Shown: positions 12,031-23,600 of the stretch, piece after piece
Layout of the letters: every line of letters begins with the position of its first letter
How positions within the stretch are numbered: position 1 is the first letter of the stretch
Source of the DNA: Brachycybe producta
Taxonomy: Eukaryota > Arthropoda > Diplopoda > Playtdesmida > Andrognathidae
Length of the DNA stretch: 64,000 nt
Reading direction: 5' to 3'
Assembly: GCA_036925085.1 (NCBI GenBank)
Contig: JAUPFP010000032.1
Coordinates: 515,501-579,500 of the forward strand
Program-made: the position numbers and the translations under genes
Notes under the pieces: generated by a model
The model's database searches: none
What the model was told of the DNA's origin: nothing
The model's input: the letters and a program-made list of their open reading frames with translations, nothing else

Positions 12031-12448
12031 AATGCAAGACTCTCATACAAGGTGGTTATAAAGTACTGGTGCTATTTTAATAAAAACACAGTATACGAAA
12101 GGAGAATGCTTCTTCAGTGTTTTCTAATATTTCCCTGACAGACGGACAGTCACTAGATCCCTGTCGAAGGGTATTATACCAATCGCTGCTCGAATTAATT
12201 GTAAACATAACTACTTTTTAATAATGTTATTGGTATATGGAATTCACTCGCATAGAATGTCGTTTACTCCAAATCATCCAGTGTAAAGTCAACGGACTTA
12301 TCGCGCTCGTTGAACGGACGGGCTGGGAACTGGGCTGGGAACTGTGCTTAGCCCTTAGCACTTTTGTCTGTGTATTGTCTTTCATATAGGGCTAAACATA
12401 AGCAATGTTGTACATCCTGTATAATCATTATTATATATATATATAATA

Positions 12449-12728
12449 TCCCAGGTCTGTGTGTGTGTGTGTGTGTGGAGTAACAAAACCATTGAAGCAC
12501 GTCGGAATTTATATAAATTTGAATAAATGAACCGTTTTTTTTTTCTCAAGGTCAACTATATGTTGAACTCTTCCTTTGGAAAGTATAGAAGGGGGGGAGA
12601 GAGAGAGAAAAGTGGGAGGGGGTGACTGAAATTGAAATGAAAGGAGTAAAAAAAGGAAAAAACGACGCGCATGCACACAATTGCCTGTGAATTTTGCCCC
12701 CGTCATTTATGACGGGTTACCCCACTAG
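12449..12728 (+). mobile_element. Helitron-like non-autonomous element, complete copy
   Basis: Starts at A|TCCCAGGTCTGTG after an AT microsatellite and a GT run. Ends with a palindromic hairpin (12699-12716), an 8-nt spacer and CTAG (12725-12728) before T. No target duplication is expected or seen. The 280-bp interior is pyrimidine/purine-biased with no coding capacity. Confidence 0.65.
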
Positions 12729-12954
12729 TCTTATTATAATTATTCAGACTATATGTAACGTCAAGGTTGGGAGACGATTGACCTTCTATAGAACATAATA
12801 ATAGCCACTGCAGTGGCTCAATCTGGTGGTGGGAAGAAAACATGATTAAGGTAGTCTGGTTCCGGAATTAATAATTAATGTTTGTTTGTTTGTAAACGTA
12901 ACGCTCAAAGCTTACTAACATTTTACTATGATATTAAAGTTGGTGTTTGTCTGA

Positions 12955-13022
12955 ATAGCCCCTGTGGTAGCATCTCTTGCTACGAACCCTTGAGGTCGGT
13001 AGTTCAAATCCTGCTCCTGTCT
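12955..13022 (+). repeat. tRNA-like sequence, probable SINE head
   Basis: A stretch with a GTGGTAGCAT A-box-like block and a GTAGTTCAAATCC B-box-like block (13000-13012), spaced as in tRNA genes. Acceptor-stem pairing is not convincing, so I call a tRNA-derived SINE head and not a functional tRNA. Confidence 0.35.
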
Positions 13023-13063
13023 TTCACTATATTTATTTAAATAAGTAGCATTGGGGCCCCCTA

Positions 13064-13720
13064 ATGCCTAGTTCTCACAACCTTCTTGTAGCTCGGGCTA
13101 AAATAGCCTTGGCTAAACGACTGTGTTCACATGTGAGCAGCTATATATGGGCTTCGTGACCTGCCTAAAGGTGGCGCTCACTACAGTATATTTATTTTAT
13201 TTTTACAAATTTGGCACTGGCCGTTATGTGTGGACATTGTGCTGTGCACAATGCCTGCATAAATGTATACATAATTGGAGTGAAAATGGCTGATATTGTC
13301 CATACTAACAAAACTGAATTGCATGAGTCTTCATTGAACACACTAAATACAACATATTTTAATTGTAGGTAGGTTGATGATTTAGAGTTTATGGAAATAA
13401 GTAATTATTAAATAAAGATCAATGGATAATTTTAAATTATTTTAATAAATTAACAAATAGACTGAAACATCTAACAATGGAAATAGAAAATGAATGACGC
13501 CATTTTCTATTCAGATTTATGACCACCAGGTGTCGTACGATCAAGTTAACTTTCTTTTGCATTCACACTAAATAATGTGTAGGCTACGTATGGGTAACCA
13601 AGGCTACCTAACCAAAGCTAACATTTGACATTGACCACCATCTAGTGTGTGTTCTCACAACCCGTATACATAGACTAAGCCCTTAGCCTGAGCTACATGA
13701 AGGTTGTGAGAACTAGGCAT
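13064..13720. mobile_element. MITE with 38-bp terminal inverted repeats
   Basis: Left end ATGCCTAGTTCTCACAACC and right end GGTTGTGAGAACTAGGCAT pair over about 38 bp, including AGCTCGGGCTAA / TTAGCCTGAGCT. The 657-bp AT-rich interior has no coding capacity. Superfamily undetermined. Confidence 0.75.
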
Positions 13721-14115
13721 AAAAGGGTGGTTTATTATTAATTTAAATTTAAGAAGAAAGTGTACAACTGATTGTTTTAAATTAAGGCCTTGCTTAGAGT
13801 TCTTTGCAGCCTATAGCATGCATAATAGGAAACCTCTGAAAACAAAAGTAATTGTGTAGACATCAATCCCTATGTTGCTATCTGCACATGGTCACCCTGA
13901 CCATTGCAGTGTTGTGTTTACCTAGATTCCCTTTTGTATTTCAGAGCTTTTTTGTGCGGAGTACTCCAAAAGAATTTTAAAACATTCTTTCAGAGTATTC
14001 AAATTTTCCACTCCAAAACAGCAATTTTTGGATGAAAAAACTTCGAACAACTATCATTTCTGAGTGTTTCATTGAGCTCTAGCAATGTCTTTAAACAGAA
14101 ACTGTCCTAGGATGG

Positions 14116-14969
14116 CAGGGACGTCATTTGGGGCGGCAGGGGGGCATCTGCCCCCCCTGAAAAACAACTTTTATGTGCATGTCAGTCCATTTGAACCTAT
14201 TGTTAAACATGAGCTTTAACAAATAAATAAAAAAATATCAACTATCAAATAATTGGGTCTCCCTAAAATGCAGAAAACGCAGAAACTGCAGAAAACTGTA
14301 TGGTGCTTTATATAACGCCTTTGAATGAGATGAAACTGCAGAATCTCATACGAATTGGCAGAAATTCACTTCAAATAAGTCAAATTAAAGTGAAATTGCA
14401 GAAAATGCAGAATTAAACGTATTTAAATCAACCCAAATTAATTGGAATTTGCAGAAACGTATTTAAAACAACCCAAATTAACGTGAAATTGCAGAAAATG
14501 CAGAAACGTAATTTAAACAACCCAGATTAATTGGAAATTGCAGAAAATACGGAAACGTATTTAAAACAATCCAAATTAATGGGAAATTGCAGAAAATGCA
14601 GAAACGTATTTAAAACAACCCAAATTAATGGGTAATTGCAGAAAATGCAGAAATGTATTTAAAACAACCGAAATTAATGGGAAATTGCAGAAACTTATTA
14701 ATTTGAGTTATGTTAAATAAGTTTCTGCAGTTTCTGCAATTTCACATTGATTTGTGTCTTTTTATGTGAGTTTCTGCGTTTTCTGCAATTTCTGCATTTT
14801 AGGGTTTTTTCAAATAATTTTTTAGAAATTTGGAATAAAAATATGATATATTGAATATTCGATTCCCCCCCCCCCCCGATATCCCCACCTGCTTTGTAAA
14901 ATAAATTGACAAGGTGGTCAGGTTTTGCCCCTCCCCCCCCCCCCGAAAAAAACTTAAATGACGTCCCTG
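14116..14969. mobile_element. hAT-type MITE hosting a second element
   Basis: Ends CAGGGACGTCATTT and AAATGACGTCCCTG with perfect flanking octamers TAGGATGG (14108-14115 and 14970-14977). The subterminal regions are C-runs and G-runs. A different element occupies 14255-14809. Confidence 0.85.
14255..14809. mobile_element. Nested inverted-repeat element with internal tandem repeats
   Basis: It lies between direct copies of TCAAATAATT (14245-14254 and 14810-14819). The inverted ends contain CCCTAAAATGCAGAA / TTCTGCATTTTAGGG. The interior holds about six units of about 50 bp built on GCAGAAAATGCAGAAACG. A 9-10 bp duplication with long inverted repeats suggests a Mutator-like MITE, but that is inference. 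Confidence 0.7.
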
Positions 14970-15379
14970 TAGGATGGACTCTTAAATCTTAAAGATTAAC
15001 CAAATGGTTTTAGGGCAAGTGGTTTTAGGACAAACATCTCTTTAGGACAAATGCCCCTTTAGTGACAATGGTTTTTCTGCAAATGTCCCTTTAGGGCAAA
15101 TGGTTTTAGGGCAAATGCCGTACATCCCTCTTAAGTTGATTTGAAGAATATATTGAGAGTTGAATATGAATAAAGAATAAATGTATGGTATGTATGGTGT
15201 TGACTTTTGTTTTTATAAATTTAAAATGGCGTTGTTTGGTGACTCATAAAAGTCACTTCATTTTTAAGTTTTTTTATGATTTTAATGAATTATTTTTAAT
15301 TTTAAAAATGATTTCGGCAATCGTTGGGTAAATCTTAATATTTTGACAAGAAATATCTGGAGGTAAGCGTCTCCTTAAA

Positions 15380-16110
15380 AAGTAACCCGTGTAATCAAGT
15401 GATGGGACATTTTTTCATCGTAAAAAGAAGCGTAGAAATTTTAACGTCCTAGGAAGGCTACCCTACTAGTGACATTATAATTAATCGTATTCGATTATTC
15501 CTCTTAAACAGGTTTATACAAGGTAAGCAAGAAACATACCAGTTTTTAAAACCTCATATCTTGAAAACTAGGGCTGGAAAAATTATCGATGTATCGATAT
15601 TTTGATTTTTTAAAATACTGTGCGGTATTTTTTTTAAAAATGTCGTACTCGATACATCGTAAATCGTGTGTTTGACTGGCCATTATGGCCGATAGTTATT
15701 TTATTCAATATGAAAATTTGTAATCACTGATCAGGTTTTTACATCTTTGAAATATACTTGAGTAGGTTTACAATAATCACTAATACAAGTTTAGTTTTCT
15801 CTCTCTGTAATTTTCAATTTTTAACGATACGAAAACGAACAGAAGTGGATCACGAAAAATTATTTATTTCACCTAAAAATAACATCCGAAAACGTTAAGA
15901 AATCTAACAAGTGCCTTAAAATTGTGGTACATCCCCTGATAGAATTATATCGATTCAGTTTCACTGGTGTCACCCGAGTGATGGTTTTAGTCCCAGAATA
16001 AGGAGATACACAGAAGGGAAACACTTGAGTGGCACCTTTGATGTTGCTGTGACAATCCATGTGAAATCCATGACCTTGGAATCGGTTACTCAAGCCTAGA
16101 GCTGTGCGCC
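15380..16110. other. Spacer without recognised genes
   Basis: AT-rich DNA with a TCGATGTATCGATATTTTGA repeat near 15580 (a relative is near 44940). No coding signal. Confidence 0.4.
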
Positions 16111-16270
16111 GCTAAGCAATCATAAATAACCCGTAGTCGCTGCTGCCACTGCTTGTATTTACTCTCGCCTGCCGCCAATCCATATGTTACGGTGCACAGC
16201 TCTACTCAAGCCGCTTCCATGAAGCTGCCATTTTTGTAAAGGATTAGATCGCCATTTTGAAAGGATTAGA

Positions 16271-16420
16271 AACAAGGTCGGCTTTAGGGCAAGGCGAGCG
16301 AGGCAATCGCTTTGGACCCCGCACTTTCAGGAGCCCCGTGCTGCTGACTAAACATTTTTTCCCAGCCTCGATCATCGCTTGCTGCCTCAGGCCTTGCATA
16401 TTCTAATTACGCCGGCCCTG
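16271..16420. mobile_element. Short hAT-type MITE, duplicate of 1255-1402
   Basis: Same element and same flanks (GATTAGAAA on both sides) as at 1255-1402, but with degraded 5' end CAAGGTCGGC. It shows that the duplicated block extends beyond the P450 3' ends. Confidence 0.7.
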
Positions 16421-16669
16421 ATTAGAAAAGAAGGTTTTTCATAAAGTCTATGGAAACTTGTACACATGCGCAGAAAAAATCTGTTAAGCGGAGGACACAC
16501 ATACGGAAAATCAGCCAAGAATACAAGACCAGAAAAGAATCTTCGAAAGAATTTCAAATTCTGGCCGATTTTCTTGTAAGAAAAAAAAGTTGAGATTGGC
16601 TCAACTTTTTCTTTGCACAGAATCTTGTTAGAATATTCTGACCAATTCACCTCAAATCACCTAATAAAA

Positions 16670-17391
16670 TCACTCCCAGTTTTGCTCCTTCTTTAATTAG
16701 ACGGAGCAATCCTAAATCCTGATGTCGTCTGCTAGGCTGCTATAGTAGGCAGCCCGGCGGACGACATACACTCCAGGTAGGGAGACTGTCAACCCCCAGG
16801 TGGAGCAGCCTGAGGGGTACTTAATATCAAGGCAGCCATTAAGGAGGGTGAGTGTGTGTGTGAGACCTAAGAGCAGGATGGATGGTGCTGTGTTGCTGTT
16901 GGTGGGTGGCCAAGATGGTCACCATTAGTGCATCTCTTTGTGTTCTTTTGTGGAGTATGTTTTGTTTTTCTCTGCAGGGCAAGATGCCCTGCAGATTCTT
17001 GTAAATATAGTAAGTTTTTTGTTTATCCTTGAATAAACCATCTTTATTTATTTTATACACTGTGTCCGTGTCACTGTATCTTTCTGGGGAAGTATCCGTG
17101 GGGAGGGTGGGGCTTTGCCGGTGGGAGAACACCGGCACTTCACCGTCTCTTTATCCGACGTCGGGTTCCACGATAGGATCCAACAAGGATCTACTGTGGG
17201 TTCTTTGTCGTGTCGGCGGGAAATCACCGTCGACGTGCGGCGAGAGGAACTCCAGACCGTCACCACCCAGGGACCGGACGGAACAAGAGGGCAGTCCGCG
17301 CTCCGATCCCTGCCCCTAATGGAGTCAGGATCTGGTAAGACGGGGAAGTTTTGCCAGGGTATTGTGGTGGACCCAAGTTGGGTCGTTAAAT
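16670..17391 (+). mobile_element. Degraded LTR related to the solo LTR at 22868
   Basis: It shares long blocks with the solo LTR at 22868-23521, including the CTGCTAGG...GGCAGCCCGGC region, a downstream AATAAA and the GGGTCGTTA end. The TG...CA tips are lost. It lies in sequence absent from the matching place downstream of P450-A. Confidence 0.55.
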
Positions 17392-17687
17392 AAGGTTGTG
17401 CCCTAAAGCGTAAAGGTCATTTATACAGTTGTAAAAAGTGAAAGTGGTGGGACCAGTTTCTCAAAGTGGATGACGTCACCCCTTTTTCCAATGTTAATTT
17501 CTGTTGTGATGTGTGGCCACCATTATAAAGACAAATAAGAATATTAGTTTTCTTTTTCTTTTTGGAGAGATTTTCCCCAAAAAAATTCCATATGTGTGTC
17601 TTCCACTTTACAAGTTAATGGCCCCGTTTCCTTCGGTGTATCTCCTTATTCCATGGGGTTTAGTGCACATTTTTTTTGGTTATTAAT

Positions 17688-20600
17688 TTAAATGAGGCGT
17701 CGTTTCACTATAATGGAATAGTTTTCTGGTTTTTTAACTACGTAGTATTTAGATTCCAAATTAGGTGGTTTTTTGCCAGTTCCGTAACTAAAATTGAAGT
17801 GTTGCAAAAGTGTAGCTACAAACAAAAACAGTTGAATTCGAACCATCTGTTCTGCAATGCATTGTCGTGGGCCTGCAAAACAGAAAAGTAAAAACATGTT
17901 ATATTTATTCCGATACAAAGTGAAATGGGAAATGTGCGTGCATTAAGCACCTTTCAACTTAAGAGCCTAGATACAGTGTTTAATTCAAAATTTAACAGAA
18001 TTTAGGGGCTGCGATCGTTTTGGTATAAAAATGGGTTATGAATGGGTTTTGTCCAGGTATGAAGTCACAGGAATCAGTGTGAATGCACGTGATAATTTTT
18101 TGTTATTGCTCTAAATCATTCTTAACGAGAGTTCTTCAAACTTTTGTGGGAGGTTTTTTTAGTCTATGAGATTTAACATGGAGTTAAAAAACGTACGATT
18201 TTAAAGGTTATTTAAAAATCGAAGGACCTATTCAAAATTTCTAAAAAGTGATCACTTAATGAACAATACTTTCTATTGCATTTTGCACTTTATGATATCT
18301 TCATTGAGCGATTGTGAGACTATTTCTTGACATTTTAGTAACACTCATAGGTCTCATTGTCGTCTGCTCAAGACAACAAGATGGAGGTCTGTCAAACTGT
18401 AGTCGTGCTCGTGGCATCCTTAAAATGTAGCTTCGAGAATGGCAATTAGTAAATGCTTACCATTTGATAACGGTATAAAATATTCTGGCTTGAATACTTT
18501 TCCTTCTTCGTTAATAAATCTTTCAGGACGAAATACTTCAGGGTCACCCCATAGAGATTGGTCGTGATGAACAGCAAATATGCTACGTATCACATTCGTT
18601 CCTTTTGGAATTGCATAACCCATAATTTGAGTGTCTTTCGATGCTGTGTGTATAGTCGTTGTTACTATTGTCGAGAAGCGCTGGATTTCCATAACAGTCG
18701 CCTCCGTATAAGGCAATCTAGAAAGACATCAAAGTTATCATGTGTAAGCGTTTCAGAAAACTGTAACCCAGGCAAGGCTAACGAGGCATCAATTTTTCTT
18801 TTAATTAGCTAGGTATTTTACCCCTTTTAAGTTTTCTTAAAGCTACTTACTACTACAGTGGCATAGCCAGGATTTTTTTATTGGAGGGGTCCAAAATTAT
18901 TTCTTCAGAATAAAGCTAATCCCCCAGTACAGCCTAACCACACCGCCTAAAAAGCTTTCCATTGTATGCATCATATTTAGCCCTTAAACCTTTTTGTTTG
19001 TGTGGGGGTGTTTAATAAGGTTCATGTATGCAGAATTTGAAATCAAATTGTGCAACGTGCACTGTAAGGTGGCATGCTGTGACGTGCAAAACTGGTTTGT
19101 AGAACTTCCATAAGTTCCATGCCAGAAATCAATAGGAAAACCGAGAAGAACTTTTTCTTTCTCTGAGGTGACTGAAGGAACCAGGGGAATAATGCGCTCA
19201 GGTGTCTTCATTTGCCAGCATATTTTGTTGTAAACAACACGTGTTCAATTGTATCGCGAAGTGTGAGCATGTGGTGGCGGGGTTGTGGTGGTGCATATAC
19301 AGTATATGGGCTGGATCTCGGATGGAATGTTCCACATTGTGGTTTGGGGCAGCGTGGCATTGTGTGCTGTAGTTGGCGACTAGCTGAAAAGTTGCTTAGT
19401 TTAAGAGAAAGAAACAGAATAAACAAGAAAAAAATATCAAATATAAACACAGCTCTTTTTGGCATGCATATAGAATCTCTGGAGGGGGGTCCGGACCCAT
19501 GGACCCCCTCTTGGCTACGCCACTGTACTATTGTATAAAGCTGTATAAATGGTACTCTAAAAAATTAGGAGAGATTTTTGTAAAGTAGCAACAGGTAGAA
19601 CTGGACCGTTTCTACTCGGTTCTAAACCGGTTTAACTGGTTCGCAGTTTGCAGTTTTTTGGAATCCGGTTCTGATCAGTTTGCGGTTTTTTGGAATCCGG
19701 TTCTGATCAGTTTGCGGTTTTTTGGAATCCGGTTCTGATCAGTTTGCGGTTTTTTGGAATCCGGTTCTGATCAGTTTGCGGTTTTTTGGAATCCGGTTCT
19801 GATCAGTTTGCGGTTTTTTGGAATCCGGTTCTGATCAGTTTGCGGTTTTTTGGAATCCGGTTCTGATCAGTTTGCGGTTTTTTGGAATCCGGTTCTGATC
19901 AGTTTGCGGTTTTTTGGAATCCGGTTCTGATCAGTTCGTGGATTCCAATGTGAATCCCAATATGCATTAGCAGATTTGTGCAGCACATTAGTTAGAGGTG
20001 GCTAACGGTAGAACCGAACTAAATCTACTTGGTTCGGGACCTGTTTTATCAGTTCGACCTATACTGGCGAACCGGTTTTATCAGTTCCTGTAATTGGTGA
20101 ACCAGTTCTACTGGTTTCAAACCGTTGGCATCTCTAGAGTTTTTTGTGAACTGACTAGTGTTTCTAGTCATTTGTACCTAGGGTCATTCAACAATGGAAT
20201 TTGCTGCCAGAGGATGCTATGTGCATGGGGAATGTTACGATTTGGGGAATTCTTAGGGGGTACTATTAAACAAAGCATATATTGAGACGTTCTGGGCCCT
20301 ACTGCTCTATTTTTATTTTAGCACTGTTTTATTTTGGGTGCAATATTTTTGTCGGACTGTGTATTTAGATGTAGCTTCTGGGACACTGGGACCAGATTCT
20401 ATTTTTGAGTTGACCTTATCGTTTCCCCTCTCATCCCTTTTGTATTCACTTCCACATGAGTGGATTTTATCTACTTTTAATTCAAAGTTGTGTATGTTTT
20501 TACCATTTTACAATTTTTTTGTGTTAAACCAAGTTCTTAATAATTATTTTTATCTACAAAATAAATCCTTATTTACTTTAAACGAGTGTGGAAATTACTA

Positions 20601-23600
20601 TTTATTTTCACGACTTTCCGTTCGTCATCAATTGCAGCTTTTACACCTCATCAGATACTACAAGCAACAATCAGGTGCAAACCTGCAACTTTAAGCCAAG
20701 CAGTTCAACACCATCTTCAAGGGTGATTTACGGACAAAAGTCTGCCGAAGTACGAAGACAAAAGATCCTCAAAACTGTGAGTCTTTCCAAAGAGACTAGT
20801 AAGGATGTTAAAAAGGTATTATATTGGCCTAGTACTCCTGCACCAGGTAAGTAGAATAAGTGACCTAGCCAACCACTTAAGATACGAGTGAAAACTCGCC
20901 TCGTATCTGAAATTAAGCAGATTCTACCAAGTCGAAAAAGGTCCGTCACCATATAATGATGCTACAAATGAATTTATTATATTCAAACTAGTGGGGTAAC
21001 CCATCATAAATGACGGGAGCAAAATTCTAGTTTAATTTGGCTACTAAAATTATTTAACTATGAGCACCTTAATATTGTTAGGGTTCTTGGATTGGGAGAG
21101 CGCAACATAAAGTTGACCGTGAGAAAAAACCGGTTCATTTAAATTAAAATAAATTCCGACGTGCTTAAACGTTTGGGGGGATGGTATCACAGGGAATAAA
21201 TGTTTATTTTGACAATGCATTTCTATGCTGCTTTTGGACTAAATCGTTCCTCTTCCACAGGCACTCTGGGCTGCTTGCAGAGTAATTATTCAAATTCAGA
21301 TACTTACAAGGGACGATCTTGAATAGTTGGCTTACGGTGTCGTCCAATTACGTTGTCTAGTTCTGTCTGAACCTTTTGTTGAATTTCAGGCCATGTTACA
21401 AAATAAAGCATTGCCCATTCTAGTGTGGTAGAGGTTGAGTCTTGTCCAGCATTGAAAAGGGTGAATAAGGTTCCCTTCAAGTGAAGCACTGTGTAAAATT
21501 ACATTTAAACACCATTACATCATAAAATGACTTCAAAAAATCTCTGCAGAGAGTGCTAGCATCGCTTTTTTTTAGCCCATAGACCAAATGTTAAATGAAG
21601 CTCTGTACAAAATGACATTAAATTGTTAGATTTCGTAATATTTCGAGAAACCCCCGCAAAGTAAAGTTCTACAGGGTTCTCTCACCCTGTTTCTGAACCT
21701 GACATTTTGGACAAAAATAAATGCCAAAAACTAAACTTACTGTTGAAGCAGGTTTCCCGCAGTTTATCGGTTTCAGATTGTTTCAAAATATTTGCCAGGT
21801 AAATATCTATGAAATCTCTCAGATTGTCTGGTTGAAATGAATTAACATGTTCCTCAACTTCACGGTCGTAAAATTTATATTCGGTCTGTAAACTCTCGGT
21901 CGCATTCCAGAAATGGAATGGATCACCAGGAAGAAAACGGAGAAATGGCATAGTTGTCACCGGCATTGATTTTGTATACGTGTGGATTTTTTCTGATGCA
22001 AATCGCAAAAATTGTTTTGTGGTTTCGTCTTCGTAGTCGAACGACTTTCCTGGAAAAAAATACAAGAAATTGCCTTTTTATTAAGCCCGTTATACAACTA
22101 CAATTGTTTCTTAAATTAATTTATAATTGTAGATTGTATTTGAATTTGAATTTGAAAAAATTACTCTGCAAGCAGCCATAAAGGCCTATGGCAGAAGTAC
22201 AAGAGTCCAAGTGCAGCATAGAAAATGCATTGTCAAAACCAGAAAATATAAAACCCCATTGATATAAACCCAACAACAAGTTGGTACAACAACGTGAATG
22301 TTAAAGAAGTTGCATTAATTTAGAACATGTTTCTTTTTTTCTTAAGTGATTTGTCACATTTTCTGTGTGTTAATCTTCTGCGCATCTACTAGAGCGCTTT
22401 CTCAGGATCAGCATAATTTTTATGTAATTTGCAAAGCTGTTATGGTTTTAAGCCCGTTATACACCTATCATTTTTACTTGCATTTTTGTGTCAATTAAAT
22501 GATGAATCTTTTCGTGAATGATTTGGTTCATAAAATGTATAAATTAATTTATAAGTACCAATTGGCGGTTATACACTTGTAAAAGTTTTCGAACATTCTT
22601 TCCTAAAAAAAATGTGCGTAATGTGACAGTCAGGGGCATAGCTAGGGACCCGCCAGAGCCGCAACGTTTGGGGGGCGCAGGAGGATTGGGAGCGCTAAAA
22701 AGGAAATTAACATTGATGTATTTTCAAAAATAATTGAATAAATTAAGCAATTGATTCCGAATCACTCGCTTAATTTATTCAGTTATTTCCAGAAATTTTA
22801 AAAACTACATAGTTGCACCAGTAAATCTTCATAGTGATCGATGGGCACGGCAACTCGGACACCCTACTGTGACAACCCAGTTTGGCTCCGTCCTGTAATA
22901 TTAAGGGGTAGACTAAATCCTGATGTCTTCTGCTAGGATGCTGTAGTAGGCAGCCCGGCAGACGACATGAACCCCAGCAGAGTCACTGTCAGCCCCCAGG
23001 TGGAGCATGGCAGGGCAGCCATTAAGGAGTGACAGGGTAGTGTAGACCCTGAGACATCTAACATCATGTTGCTGGAGGCCAGGCCAGGGCAGGCCGCAAG
23101 GTTTAATTGAGGATTGCCATGTCATCTATTATCTTCTTTGTTTGTGTTTTTGGTGAATAAATATTCTATTTATATTATTTTATCATACTACACTGGTGTT
23201 GTCGTTATTTTGGGGATGTAACCGCGGGGAGGGTGGGGTTTCCGGTGGGAGTTAGCCGGGTCACCACCGTCCTGTTGGCCGGCTCTTCACACGTGGCTCC
23301 ACGATAGTATTCATCGGGGATCTATCGTGGGTTCCTCATCTTGTTTGGCAGTAATTCACCGGTCGACATCGCCGAGGAGGACTTCCGCTGGCCGGCGCTA
23401 CCCAGGGGCACGGGTGCAAGAGGGCGGCTAACACTACGATCCCGTCCCCAATGGAGTCATGAGCTGGTAAGATGGTTCAAGTTTTACCAGGGTATTGTAG
23501 TGGCTTAGCCGGGTCGTTACACCACACATGAATTCACGCACCACCATCTAATGGCAATATTTGTAATTAATTCGAATAGAAATCTATTAGTCACACCGTG

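Noticed and set aside
12955-13022. Functional tRNA gene
   Set aside because: A- and B-box-like blocks are present, but the acceptor stem does not pair convincingly; SINE head preferred.
19645-19940. CRISPR-like regular repeats
   Set aside because: Units are contiguous with no spacers, in a eukaryotic intron; it is a minisatellite.
20338-20694. 118-residue plus-strand frame
   Set aside because: AT-rich with no domain and crosses an acceptor-like site; the other frame after 20637 looks more exon-like.
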